Shown one piece after another: positions 18,809-29,808 of a DNA stretch of 64,000 bases. Position 1 is the first letter of the stretch. Each line of letters opens with the position of its first letter. Below the pieces are notes generated by a model that did no database searches, was not told the origin of the DNA, and saw only the letters and a list, made by a program, of their open reading frames with translations. The position numbers and the translations under genes are program-made. Location of the stretch: NCBI RefSeq assembly GCF_008806345.1, contig NZ_VZZJ01000001.1:347777-411776 (forward strand), written 5' to 3'. The stretch comes from Methylobacterium planeticum. GTDB taxonomy: Bacteria > Pseudomonadota > Alphaproteobacteria > Rhizobiales > Beijerinckiaceae.

Positions 18809-18824
18809 CTGAACGCCAGTTCAG
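18809..18824. promoter_or_regulatory. Perfect inverted repeat CTGAAC-N4-GTTCAG
   Basis: A 6+6 bp perfect dyad, about 98 bases upstream of the gene at 18922, flanked by TTTAACC and GTTAACC. It has the size of a binding site for a small dimeric regulator. No partner gene is evident. Confidence 0.35.
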
Positions 18825-18921
18825 ATTTGGCCGTTAACCGCACAGTCGATGCCGACCCGCATAGTCCAATACACACACGGACAAAGACCGGCCCAAACAA
18901 AAGCCGCGGGAGCATCAAGAC

Positions 18922-19359
18922 ATGATCAACGTTTCGCTTCAGAACTTCTGTAACCGTACCGTCGCCGCCGGCCGCCTCACGGCCGCAGACGTCCGCATCC
19001 TCAGCCGGGAGCTTCTGCCCGAGGGCATCACCGGCCGCGACGAGGCCGACATGCTGATCGCCCTCGAGCGGGTCGTCACCCACGCGGGCACCGCCTTCGC
19101 GGACATGCTGGTGGCGGCGATCGTCGATTTCTCGGTCTGGGGCGAGCGCCCGACCGGCTACGTCGACCGCGACACCGCCCGCTGGCTCGCCGCCTCGATC
19201 GGAAACGGCAACGGCCCGACCGCGACCGGCGCCCGCATCGCCTTCGAGGTGGTGCGCGAGGCCCAGTCGAGCGACGAGGCCCTGGTGGCCTTCGCCCTCG
19301 CGGCCAACCGCCGCGCGGAGGCCGGGGAGGACATCGTGGCGCTCCGGAACGCCGCCTGA
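18922..19359 (+). CDS. Conserved hypothetical protein, 145 aa
   Basis: A small acidic helical protein without signal peptide or membrane segment. The N-terminal half has NFCNRTVAAGRLTAADVRIL and DEADMLIALERVV stretches that look like helical pairs. The C-terminal part is VVREAQSSDEALVAFALAAN. I do not recognise a family. Codon use matches the neighbours, so it is very likely a real gene. It is probably monocistronic, with an AT-richer upstream region. Confidence 0.65.
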   Translation: MINVSLQNFCNRTVAAGRLTAADVRILSRELLPEGITGRDEADMLIALERVVTHAGTAFADMLVAAIVDFSVWGERPTGYVDRDTARWLAASIGNGNGPTATGARIAFEVVREAQSSDEALVAFALAANRRAEAGEDIVALRNAA

Positions 19360-19510
19360 GCGGATCCGTGGCGTCGGAGCCTGATACGGACGATTCGAGG
19401 CGGCTCGCACGCGCTCACGGCGATCCGCTGATCATTTCCTGTCCTGCCGGAGCATGTCGGCAACCCGGGATCTTAACGGCCGCAACGCCGGCCCCGTGCC
19501 ATCCTGCGGC

Positions 19511-20803
19511 ATGTCGATTTTCCCTCGCATCAACGCCGGATTGACGCACGGCGACACGGCACCGGAGCCGAACCCGCGCCGGGTCGCCGTCCGGGAATGG
19601 CTCGACATCGTGGCCATGCGGGGTGCCGACCCCGCGCTCAACGGACGGACCTTCTCGCCCCTGCGCTGGCCCATCCTGTGCTGGCTGACGGATTGCGGGC
19701 AGCCGGTCTCCGACAGGGTCCGGGCCATGCTCCGGGCACACCTCTTCGCCCTCGTGCCGATGTGGCTCGTCGGCATCGCGAATTCCGTGATGATGAACGC
19801 GATCGCGGCTATCCGTCATCCGGATGCGCTGCATGTCGGCTTCTTCCTGGCCGACCTGACCCTCGGGTTGTGCCGGATCACGCTGCTGATCCTCTGCTAC
19901 CGGCGCTCGGCGCGGAACCTGCCGACGCCGACCGACCTCTTCATGCTGGGGGACCACCTCTCGCTCTGGTTCGTCGGCGCGGCCGCGCTGATCGCGTTCC
20001 AGACCGACGACGAATCCCTGCTGGTCCTGATCGTGGCCTCGACGGTGGCGATCAGCGGAGGCCTGGTGGTGCGCAGCTACGTCGCGCCGCGCGGCGCCGT
20101 GCTGCAGCTGTTCGGTTGCATCACCCCCATCGCGGTCGGCGGCATCCTGTCCGAGAACACGATCCTGCTGGTCTTCAGCGCACAGATCCCGTTCTACCTG
20201 TTCGTCGTCGGCAACGCGGCCTTCCGCATCAACGCGATGCTCGTCGCCACCATGCTGGCCGAGGAGGAGAGCCTCGAGCGCTCCCTGCGCGACAGCCTGA
20301 CGGGCCTTGCGAACCGCCCCGCGGTCGAGCGCACGCTCGGGACCCTCTGCGCCGACCCCGCGGCACCCGACTTCGCCGTCCTCTACATCGACCTCGACGG
20401 CTTCAAGGCGGTCAACGACACCCACGGGCACGGCGCGGGGGACCAGCTGCTGATCGCGGTCGCCGGGCGCCTGCGCGGCGCGGCGCGGCCCACCGACGTC
20501 GTCGCGCGCCTCGGGGGCGACGAGTTCGTCGTCCTGGCGCGCGACCTCGACCGGGAGGGCTCCGTGCGCCTGGCGCGCCGGATCGTCCAGGCCCTCGGGC
20601 GCGACGTCCTCCTGGCGGACCTCCCGCCGATCCGGATCGGCGGGAGCGTCGGCATCGCCTGCGCGGGTTCGGAGCCGCGCGACGCGGTCGCGCTCCTCGG
20701 GCAGGCGGACGGGGCGCTCTACCGGGCCAAGGCCCTCGGCAAGAACCGCTGCATCCGGCACGGCGATCCGGTCGTCGAGCACGAGCATTGTAGCGCCGCA
20801 TGA
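19511..20803 (+). CDS. Membrane diguanylate cyclase (GGDEF)
   Basis: It makes cyclic di-GMP from two GTP. The N-terminal ~250 residues contain about five to six hydrophobic helices of a membrane sensor without a known domain name. The C-terminal GGDEF domain starts at DSLTGLANR. The active-site motif is GGDEF at residues 335-339. An inhibitory I-site RxxD (RPTD) lies at the proper five-residue distance upstream, so product feedback inhibition is expected. ATG 19511 is preferred; ATG 19454 would add 19 residues. A second cyclase follows on the same strand. Confidence 0.9.
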   Translation: MSIFPRINAGLTHGDTAPEPNPRRVAVREWLDIVAMRGADPALNGRTFSPLRWPILCWLTDCGQPVSDRVRAMLRAHLFALVPMWLVGIANSVMMNAIAAIRHPDALHVGFFLADLTLGLCRITLLILCYRRSARNLPTPTDLFMLGDHLSLWFVGAAALIAFQTDDESLLVLIVASTVAISGGLVVRSYVAPRGAVLQLFGCITPIAVGGILSENTILLVFSAQIPFYLFVVGNAAFRINAMLVATMLAEEESLERSLRDSLTGLANRPAVERTLGTLCADPAAPDFAVLYIDLDGFKAVNDTHGHGAGDQLLIAVAGRLRGAARPTDVVARLGGDEFVVLARDLDREGSVRLARRIVQALGRDVLLADLPPIRIGGSVGIACAGSEPRDAVALLGQADGALYRAKALGKNRCIRHGDPVVEHEHCSAA

Positions 20804-20977
20804 ACCGAGAATGTTCCGCACAACCCGCGACGCGCAGTTTCAGGCCGGGGATCCGTTGAATTCGAAGCAGAAAGTGACCTTCTACGCTTCGATTTGCCGG
20901 AGAAACCTCGCCGAAGGCCAAGGAAATACTGAGACCCCGCGGCTAGTCTGCACCGATCACAGCGAGCCTGGGACGCG

Positions 20978-22324
20978 ATGCGCAGGGATCCATTGGCCGG
21001 GTCGGGCCGGGAGGGGTCGGGACACCGGGCGAAGTCGACGCGGCTGAGCCTCGTCGACGGCCTCGGCCGCGACGAGCGGCGTGCGCTCCTCGCCGAGATC
21101 GACGCGGTCCTCGCCTGCCGGATCCGCGACATCAAGCTGACGGCGCGCCTGCGCGAGATCTACCGCGCGGCGAGCTGGCGCCAGCGCAGCGGCACGGTTC
21201 GGTACTGGCTGATCTGGGTCACGCTCTTCGACGCGGCCACCTGCGTCCTCGACTACATCCAGGAACCCCGGATCCTGTGGCTCTCGATCGCGCTGCGGGC
21301 GGTGCTGGTTCCGTCCGTCTACGGCGTGCTCGTCTGGGTGTGGATGCGCCCGCGCAGCGGATTCACGGAGGGCCTGACCCTGCCGGTCACGATCGCCGTG
21401 ATGATGCTGGTGGGCCAGTTCCTCGGCGCCGCCGGCGGCGGCGCGATGCACGAGCGCTACCTCTCGGGCGCCCTGTTCGCAACGGCCACCGCCATCCTGG
21501 TCTTCCCGATGAATCTCCGCTGGTGCGTCGCCGGGACCGTTCTGGATCTCGGCCTCTACTTCCTGTTCAACTTCACCAACCCGGCGATCGAGCTCAAGCT
21601 GCCGCTCGTCCTGACGACGTTCTTCGCCTTCGTCATCGGCTGCCTCGTGCCGGCCCGGCAGACCCTGAACCTCCTCCTGGAGCACGCCTTCGTCCTGAGC
21701 CTGCGCAACCGGCTGCAGGCGGAGGAACTCGCGGAGGCCAACGCCCAGCTGGCGGTCCTGGCCGACACGGACGGGCTGACCGGCCTCGTCAACCGCCGGG
21801 CGATCAGCGCCCGCCTGACCGCGGACTGGACCGCGCAGGCGGCGGCGCGCGGCGCGGTCGGCGTCATCCTGATCGACGTCGACCACTTCAAGCGCTTCAA
21901 CGACAGCGTCGGCCACGCGGGCGGCGATGCCTGCCTGTGCGCCGTCGCGGCGGCGATCCGGTCCGCGATGCCGGCGCATGCGGTGGCCGGGCGCTACGGG
22001 GGCGAGGAGTTCATCGCCATCGTGCCGGACGCCGAGCCGCGCGACCTCCTGACCCTCGCGGAGCGCGTGCGCGCCGCCGTCGCCGACCTGCGGCTGCGCC
22101 ATCCCGGCCTCGGGGAGGGGCGCCATGTCAGCGTCAGCATCGGGGTCGCGATCGCGCCGGCGGAGGGCCCGAGCACCTGCACGGACGCCCTCGTGCAGAT
22201 CGCCGATTCGGCGCTCTACGATGCGAAGGCCGCGGGGCGAAACCGCGTCGTCGCGGCCTGGTCCGCGCGGGGCGGCGAGCCGGCCCCGGCGGAGGCCGGC
22301 CCGGCGCAGGTCGCCGCTGCCTGA
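20978..22324 (+). CDS. Membrane diguanylate cyclase (GGDEF), no I-site
   Basis: A 448-residue protein with a soluble N-terminal ~70 residues, six or so membrane helices at about 75-235, a short coiled-coil linker (ELAEANAQLAVLAD) and a GGDEF domain starting DTDGLTGLVNRR. The active-site motif is GGEEF at residues 341-345. The I-site position holds PAHA rather than RxxD, so feedback inhibition is probably absent. The start at 20978 is the first ATG of the frame. It is 174 bases after the previous cyclase; the two membrane modules are not close copies. Confidence 0.9.
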   Translation: MRRDPLAGSGREGSGHRAKSTRLSLVDGLGRDERRALLAEIDAVLACRIRDIKLTARLREIYRAASWRQRSGTVRYWLIWVTLFDAATCVLDYIQEPRILWLSIALRAVLVPSVYGVLVWVWMRPRSGFTEGLTLPVTIAVMMLVGQFLGAAGGGAMHERYLSGALFATATAILVFPMNLRWCVAGTVLDLGLYFLFNFTNPAIELKLPLVLTTFFAFVIGCLVPARQTLNLLLEHAFVLSLRNRLQAEELAEANAQLAVLADTDGLTGLVNRRAISARLTADWTAQAAARGAVGVILIDVDHFKRFNDSVGHAGGDACLCAVAAAIRSAMPAHAVAGRYGGEEFIAIVPDAEPRDLLTLAERVRAAVADLRLRHPGLGEGRHVSVSIGVAIAPAEGPSTCTDALVQIADSALYDAKAAGRNRVVAAWSARGGEPAPAEAGPAQVAAA

Positions 22325-22479
22325 GCCGGGACTGCCGCGGGCGGCGGGTCCGCTTCGCGCCCGAAACCGCGCGCTCCCACCAAGGTCACCTTCCAGAACG
22401 CGCGCAAGTGCTTTAACGGGGCAAAGCTTGAGTGCCGGGTCCTGCGACCCGACATCGTCTAAAGTGAATGCGGTATTCG

Positions 22480-24483
<2,004 letters not shown>

Positions 24484-24544
24484 CGGATGCGCGGCCCGAT
24501 CGACCCGGCGGCGCCACGCCGCCGGGCCTCGCCGCCCTGACCCC

Positions 24545-24973
24545 ATGCCGCTCTACTTCGCCTACGGCGCCAACATGGACGCCGCCGCCATGGCCCTGCG
24601 CTGCCCGGCCTCGCGGCTGATCGGCCAGGGCCGGCTGCACCGGCACCGCTTCATCATCATGCGTGAGGGCTACGCCTCCGTGGTGCGCGATCCCGGGCGC
24701 ACGGTCTGGGGCGTGCTCTGGGAGCTCGCCCTCGCGGACGTGCCCGCCCTCGACCGCTACGAGGGCGTGGCCGGCGGGCTCTACGCCAAGGCCGCCCAGC
24801 CGGTCGTCACGCAGGGCGGCATCCGCCGGGCGCTGATCTATTTCGGCCGCAGCACCGCCCCGGGCGCGCCGCGCCCCGGCTACCTCGAAACGGTCCTGCG
24901 CGCGGCCGAGGCGGCGCAGCTGCCTGCCGAGTATCGGCGGGAGATGCGCGCCTGGCTGCGGGGGCCGGGCTGA
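24545..24973 (+). CDS. Gamma-glutamylcyclotransferase-like (GGCT/AIG2 fold) protein
   Basis: A 142-residue protein with the family N-terminus LYFAYGANMD, a VWGVLWEL strand, the catalytic-Glu region DRYEGV and a C-terminal helix. Such proteins release 5-oxoproline from gamma-glutamyl compounds; the substrate is not predictable here. The start is ATG 24545. Open frame continues upstream inside the pccA end but reads as Arg/Ser-rich shadow. It lies 61 bases after pccA on the same strand. Confidence 0.85.
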   Translation: MPLYFAYGANMDAAAMALRCPASRLIGQGRLHRHRFIIMREGYASVVRDPGRTVWGVLWELALADVPALDRYEGVAGGLYAKAAQPVVTQGGIRRALIYFGRSTAPGAPRPGYLETVLRAAEAAQLPAEYRREMRAWLRGPG

Positions 24974-24990
24974 GGCCGCCCGCGGCGCCC

Positions 24991-27117
24991 CTAGAACCGC
25001 GTCCGCAATTCCACGTACAAGGTGCGCGGCGGCCCCGCGAAGATGCCGCCGTTATCCTCCGCGCTGGCGCGGGTGAAGTAGCGCCTGTCGAAGACGTTCA
25101 CGACGCCGAGGCCGAGGCGGGATTCGGGCGTGACCGCGTAGGTGGCGCGGGCGTTCCAGATCACCCATCCGGGAATGCGGCCGAAGCGGCCGTCCGCGCT
25201 CGGGACCGCCGTGTTGGCCTCGTCGGCGAACTGGCCGGACTGGGCGTAGCCGAACCAGTCGAAGCTCCAGGGGCCGGTCGCGTAGCTCGCGCCGACCGTC
25301 CCGGTGTGGCGGGAATAGAGGCGCAGGTCGTTGCCCGCGAAGCGCCCGTCCTGGATGGTCGCGCGGGTATAGGCGTAGGTGGCGTAGGCGCCCAGGCCCG
25401 AGAGGGCGGGGTCGAGGCTGGCGAAATCGTAGCGCAGGCCCGTCTCGAGCCCGCGGTGGAGCGTGCGTCCGACGTTGATGAAATCGGCCCGGATCGCGTC
25501 GAACTCGATCTGGTTGTCGAAGTTCAGGCGGAAATACGCGATCTCGGCGGTGAGGCCTCCGAGGGTGTAGCGGGCGCCGACCTCCGCGGTCGTGGCGATC
25601 TCGGGGGACAGCTTCTGGTCGCTCGCGGCGAGCGGAAGCTGCGTGAAGTTCAGCGAGCCGAACGAGCGCCCGACATTGCCGTAGAGGAACAGCTCGGACG
25701 TCGCCGCGTAGCCGACCCGCAGCGAGGGCAGCGGCACGGTGTAGTGCTCCTGCGCCCGGAAGCCGTTCAGGTTGTTGCGCCGCCCGATCGTCACGTCCTC
25801 GACGCGGATGCCCGGCGTGACCGTGAGGGCGCCGAAGGTCAGCTTGTCGTCGAGGTAGACGGCGTGCGCGTCGGTCGAGCCGATCGAGTCGCGGTTGGGA
25901 ACGGACGGGAACGGGAACGGGACGGATCCGGCGCGAAAGCTCCGCCGCAGCCGCTTCTCGTCCGCGTCCTCGCGGACGTAGCGGTAGCCGATCGAGGTCT
26001 CCTGCGGGATGCCGAACGGGTCCGAACGGACGCTGAAGCGCGGCTCGATCCCGAAGGTGTTGTAGTTCCTCGGCGTGAGGTCGAACTGCGTCGCGAGGGT
26101 GTCGCGGTTCCGGTTCGAGAGCGCGAAGGCCCGGTGGCTGCTGAGATCGAAGACCGTGGTCTCGAAGTACCGGGTGCCGTCGAACTCGTTGACGTAGCGC
26201 GCCACGCCCTCGATCCGGCTGCCCTGATAGGACTGGTAGGCGTTGGTCGAGCCGTACGGGTTGCGCCGGTAGGCAGCCTGATCGAGGGGGCCGGGCAGCT
26301 CGGCGGAGGCGTTGTAGCCGTGCACGCGCCCGTCGACGTAGCTCTCCGGCGTCAGCTGGACCCGGTACTTCAGCATCGCGTCGTCGATGTCCTGGTTCGA
26401 CCGCGGCCGGAACGAGGGGCCGTGATTGCCCGAATAGAGCAGCGCGAGGCCGCTCCCCTCGCTGTTCGAGCCGCCGATCACGATGTCCGACTGGCCGTTG
26501 AGGAAGCCGCCGGCCCGGTCCGAGCCGTTCAGGTTGCCGCGTAGCCGCATCTGCCCGCCGAACGCGCTCGGGATCGGCCAGGTCACGTAGTTGATGACGC
26601 CGCCGACGTTCTGCGGCCCGTAGCGCACGGCCGCGCCGCCCTTGATCACGTCGACGCGCTCCAGCATCCCGAAGGAGACCGGCGCCAGGGAGAGCTCGGG
26701 CTGCAGATAGGGCGCGCTCGAGAGCGGCACGCCGTCGAGGAGGACGGTGGCGTAGCCGCCGAGCCGCGAGGCGAGCCCGCGGATGCCGACGCTCTGCGCG
26801 AAGTCGCCGCTGGCCGGCCCGTTGGGAACCGGGGTCTGGACGCCGGGGATCAGGCGCAGCGCGTCCGTGATGTTCTGCGCGCCGGCGGCCTCGAGCTGCG
26901 CCGGGTTCGCCTCGCCGCGGCCGCCGGCATAGGTGCGGGCCGCCGCCGCGACGCGGACGGTCGCGAGCGGGCTGGCGGTCACGTCCAGCTCTTCCAGCGT
27001 CACGGACACCCCCGCCGCGGCATCGGCGCCCGGCGCTGCCGCGGTGGCCCCGCACCCGGCGAAGAGGCAAAGCAAAGCCGCCGGCGCCGTGCGTCGAATA
27101 TCAATGGATACGATCAT
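24991..27117 (-). CDS. TonB-dependent outer-membrane receptor (FecA-like)
   Basis: A 22-stranded outer-membrane transporter of about 708 residues for ferric complexes. There is an N-terminal signal sequence, a possible TonB box around EELDVTAS, a plug domain with NITDALRLIPGVQ, the IRGLASR motif and ERVDVIKGGAAVRYGP, then a beta-barrel ending in the aromatic YVELRTRF. The mature N-terminus is too short for a signalling (STN) domain, so no surface signalling is expected. ATG 27117 is preferred; the frame opens at 27171 with 18 unlikely residues. It is divergent from a PepSY membrane protein, a typical siderophore-uptake pairing. Confidence 0.9.
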   Translation of the reverse strand: MIVSIDIRRTAPAALLCLFAGCGATAAAPGADAAAGVSVTLEELDVTASPLATVRVAAAARTYAGGRGEANPAQLEAAGAQNITDALRLIPGVQTPVPNGPASGDFAQSVGIRGLASRLGGYATVLLDGVPLSSAPYLQPELSLAPVSFGMLERVDVIKGGAAVRYGPQNVGGVINYVTWPIPSAFGGQMRLRGNLNGSDRAGGFLNGQSDIVIGGSNSEGSGLALLYSGNHGPSFRPRSNQDIDDAMLKYRVQLTPESYVDGRVHGYNASAELPGPLDQAAYRRNPYGSTNAYQSYQGSRIEGVARYVNEFDGTRYFETTVFDLSSHRAFALSNRNRDTLATQFDLTPRNYNTFGIEPRFSVRSDPFGIPQETSIGYRYVREDADEKRLRRSFRAGSVPFPFPSVPNRDSIGSTDAHAVYLDDKLTFGALTVTPGIRVEDVTIGRRNNLNGFRAQEHYTVPLPSLRVGYAATSELFLYGNVGRSFGSLNFTQLPLAASDQKLSPEIATTAEVGARYTLGGLTAEIAYFRLNFDNQIEFDAIRADFINVGRTLHRGLETGLRYDFASLDPALSGLGAYATYAYTRATIQDGRFAGNDLRLYSRHTGTVGASYATGPWSFDWFGYAQSGQFADEANTAVPSADGRFGRIPGWVIWNARATYAVTPESRLGLGVVNVFDRRYFTRASAEDNGGIFAGPPRTLYVELRTRF

Positions 27118-27320
27118 GATACAACTATAAATTTTGTTAGCTTGATAATTTGTGTTTACGACATCAATCAAACCCGAGACAAGTCCTTATTTCTATTTCG
27201 TATATTCATTAGAATTGTTTCAAGTGATGGGGCTATGCGTGGTTGAGGTACTTCTATGGCCAGCAATCTGCCGTTGATTTCCGGTTGCCAAGGCCGGCCG
27301 CCGCGGGTCGGAGCGGGCCG
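27118..27320. promoter_or_regulatory. AT-rich divergent promoter region, TonB receptor / PepSY gene
   Basis: This region is much poorer in GC than the genome average, as expected for two divergent promoters under metal control. TTAGAA-TTG-TTTCAA at 27209-27223 is an imperfect dyad vaguely like the iron control element bound by Irr in Rhizobiales (4 of 6 in the second half). That match is weak and only suggestive. Confidence 0.4.
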
Positions 27321-28442
27321 ATGACGGGTCGGACATCGTCGCGGGCCGGGCTGCGCGCGGCCTGGAAGAGCCTGCACCGCTGGATCGGCCTCGGCGGGGG
27401 CGCCCTGCTGGCGCTGATCGGGCTGACGGGAAGCCTCAACGTCTTCTACCGGGAGATCGATGCGGCCCTGAACCCGTCCCTCTACCGGCCGGCCGCGCCG
27501 GACCGGCGGATCGGACCGTCCGAGGCCCTGCGGGCCGCCGCGCGGGTCGACGGCGAACCCGTCAGCCAGATCACGCCGCCGGACGGCGTCTGGCCGGTCT
27601 GGGTCGTGGCGCATGCCCATCCGGGGCAGCGGACCTGGACCACGATGGTCGACCCGTCGGATGGGCAAGTCCTCGGCCGGCGGGATACCGGGACGGCCTT
27701 CGCCCACCTCGTCTACCGGCTGCACTTCACGCTTCTGCTGCGCGACTGGTGGGGCAAGGAGGTGGTCGGCGTGATCGGGATCGGGCTGATCCTGTCCGCC
27801 CTGAGCGGACTCGTCCTGTGGTGGCCGAGGCCGGGCCGGTTCTGGCGCTCGGTCACCCTGCGCCGCGGCGTCTCGCGGCAGCGGTTCTGGATCGATCTCC
27901 ACGCGGGCGCGGGGTTCTGGGCCTGCATCGTCCTGATCCTCGTCGCCGTGACGGGGGTCGGCCACATCTTTCCCGGGCTGGTGCGCCCGGTCGTCGGCCT
28001 GCTCTCGCCGATGACGGCGCTGCCGTCGCCGAGCGTCCCCGCCTCGGACGCCCCGCAGCTCGCCGCGGACGCGATCCTGGCGGCGGTGCGGGCCGCCTGT
28101 CCCGAGGCGCGCGTGACGCGCCTCAACCCGCCGACGGGCAACCGGAACACCTGGCGCGTCTTCGTCGCGCCGGCGGGCGGCGACCCTGCCTTCCGCAGCG
28201 ACGGGGTGGTGTGGCTCGACCCCTGGACGGGGCGCATCGTCGAGGACCGGAGCTGGGGCGCGATCTCGAACGGGAACCGCTATCAGACCCTGCAGATCTG
28301 GCTGCACAACGGCTCCCTTGCGGGTCTGCCCGGGCGCCTCGTCGTGTTCGCGGCCGGCTTCGTGCCGCTCCTCCTGCTCGTCTCCGGTTTCGCCGTCTGG
28401 CGCTCCCGCCGGACGCGCCTGCGGACACTGGCGACGACCTGA
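27321..28442 (+). CDS. PepSY-associated membrane protein, probable ferric-siderophore reductase-type partner
   Basis: A protein of 373 residues with an N-terminal helix (WKSLHRWIGLGGGALLALIG), a periplasmic PepSY-like section, further helices around VVGVIGIGLILSALSGLVLWW and FWACIVLILVAVTGVG, and a last helix before a basic tail. It matches the PepSY-associated TM (PiuB-like) family, which is found next to TonB receptors and helps process ferric siderophores in the inner membrane. ATG 27321 is chosen over an upstream TTG at 27243. Divergence from the receptor supports a joint iron-uptake role. Confidence 0.85.
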   Translation: MTGRTSSRAGLRAAWKSLHRWIGLGGGALLALIGLTGSLNVFYREIDAALNPSLYRPAAPDRRIGPSEALRAAARVDGEPVSQITPPDGVWPVWVVAHAHPGQRTWTTMVDPSDGQVLGRRDTGTAFAHLVYRLHFTLLLRDWWGKEVVGVIGIGLILSALSGLVLWWPRPGRFWRSVTLRRGVSRQRFWIDLHAGAGFWACIVLILVAVTGVGHIFPGLVRPVVGLLSPMTALPSPSVPASDAPQLAADAILAAVRAACPEARVTRLNPPTGNRNTWRVFVAPAGGDPAFRSDGVVWLDPWTGRIVEDRSWGAISNGNRYQTLQIWLHNGSLAGLPGRLVVFAAGFVPLLLLVSGFAVWRSRRTRLRTLATT

Positions 28443-28579
28443 TCGATGCGCGGCTGGTGAACGCGGCAGGTGAACGCGCGAGGTGAAGCAGGAGGCCGCG
28501 TTCTCTTCGTCGCGTCCGCATGATACGCACCGGGTGGCAGAGCCCGGCGCCGCGGCGGGCTCCCGACCCGGGGTCAGGC

Positions 28580-28864
28580 TTGAGCGGGACCAGAACCGTC
28601 GACGTCGTCATCACGGGCCGCGTCCAGGGCGTCGGCTACCGGGTCTGGGCGAAGCATCAGGCCGAGCTGCACGGCCTCTCGGGCCATGTCCGGAACCGCG
28701 ACGACGGCGCCGTGGCGGCGACCTTCTCGGGGCCGGCCGAGGCGGTCGGGGCGATGCTGAGGGCCTGCGCGCAGGGTCCGGGCGGCGCGGCCGTGACCGA
28801 GGTCGCGGTGACCGAGCGGGGGGAGGCCGGCGACCTGCGCGGGTTCGCGATCCGCGGGGCCTGA
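28580..28864 (+). CDS. acyP: Acylphosphatase
   Basis: It hydrolyses acyl phosphates. Both family signatures are present: GRVQGVGYRVW (catalytic Arg) and GHVRNRDDGAV (catalytic Asn). A TTG start at 28580 gives 94 residues, the normal family size. ATG 28520 in the same frame would add a Pro/Arg-rich stretch not typical of the family. A 20-base direct repeat follows the stop. Confidence 0.9.
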   Translation: MSGTRTVDVVITGRVQGVGYRVWAKHQAELHGLSGHVRNRDDGAVAATFSGPAEAVGAMLRACAQGPGGAAVTEVAVTERGEAGDLRGFAIRGA

Positions 28865-28867
28865 GAC

Positions 28868-28907
28868 GGACGCCCTCGGGGTCCGGCGGACGCCCTCGGG
28901 ATCCGGA
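28868..28907 (+). repeat. 20-nt tandem direct repeat
   Basis: Two adjacent copies of GGACGCCCTCGGGGTCCGGC with two differences, directly after acyP and before the DUF599 gene. No gene covers them. Confidence 0.7.
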
Positions 28908-29073
28908 CGGCGCCTGCCCTCCGCGAGAGCATGGCAGCCCGGCGCTCGCCGGCGACGACCGCCCTCGACAGGGCCGGGCCTGCCGGGCTAGCGAGCGGGC
29001 CGGGGCCGCTCAGGCCAAGCGCCCGCGGCCGGGGGCGCCGGCCCGAGCGGCGCGCAGCCGATCGCCGAGGGAC

Positions 29074-29808
29074 ATGACCAACCTGACCAAGGACGCCGCC
29101 TTCTCGCATCTCGATCTCGCGGCGCTGATCTTCTTCGTCGTGGCCTGGATCGGCTACGGGCTGGCGGTCGGGCGGATGCGCGGCCGGCTCGTCAGCCTGA
29201 GCCAGATCATGAACGCGCAGCGCGAGGTCTGGGCGCGCCAGATGGTCGTGCGCGACAACCGCGTGGTCGACACCACCATCAACGCTTCGCTGCAGAACGG
29301 CACCGCGTTCTTCGCCTCGACCTCCCTGATCGCGCTCGGCGGCGTGCTCACCCTGTCGCGCTCCGGCGACGAGGTGCTGACGCTCTTCGGCACGCTGCCC
29401 TTCGGCACGGTGGCGACCCGGACCACCTGGGAGATCAAGGTCGCGGGCCTCGCGGTCGTGTTCGTCTACGCCTTCTTCAAGTTCGCCTGGGCCTACCGGC
29501 TGTTCAATTACGGGGCGATCCTGATCGGGGCGGTGCCGCCGCGGGGCGCGGGCAGCACGGAGGCCGAGATGCTGCGCGCCGCGCGCCGGGCCTCCTCGAT
29601 GAACATCGCCGCCGGCAGCCACTTCGCCCGGGGGCAGCGGGCCTTCTTCTTCGCGCTCGCCTATCTCGGCTGGTTCGTGAGCCCCGTCATCCTGATGCTG
29701 ACGACCACCGCGGTGGTGCTGGTGATGTGGCGCCGCCAATTCGTCTCGGAGATCCGCGCCGCCCTCCTGGCCGAGGATCCGGGCGCAACACCGGACCAGA
29801 GCCCATGA
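29074..29808 (+). CDS. DUF599 membrane protein
   Basis: A 244-residue inner-membrane protein with four hydrophobic segments, near residues 13-31, 77-96, 121-140 and 200-225. The text between them (MNAQREVWARQMVVRDNRVVDTT, given here in part) matches the DUF599 family of unknown function. ATG 29074 follows CGAGGG. The frame is open far upstream, but that part is Arg/Gly-rich shadow. Its stop overlaps the next start as ATGA, so the two are co-transcribed. Confidence 0.82.
   Translation: MTNLTKDAAFSHLDLAALIFFVVAWIGYGLAVGRMRGRLVSLSQIMNAQREVWARQMVVRDNRVVDTTINASLQNGTAFFASTSLIALGGVLTLSRSGDEVLTLFGTLPFGTVATRTTWEIKVAGLAVVFVYAFFKFAWAYRLFNYGAILIGAVPPRGAGSTEAEMLRAARRASSMNIAAGSHFARGQRAFFFALAYLGWFVSPVILMLTTTAVVLVMWRRQFVSEIRAALLAEDPGATPDQSP

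Noticed and set aside
17988..18812. Alternative frame over the L,D-transpeptidase that includes the 12-base repeats
   Set aside because: The transpeptidase frame has a signal peptide and catalytic motif; the other frame is a Pro/Arg-rich shadow.
28483..29073. Long N-terminal extension of the DUF599 protein
   Set aside because: It overlaps acyP in another frame, is Arg/Gly-rich and lacks family similarity; ATG 29074 has a good ribosome-binding site.
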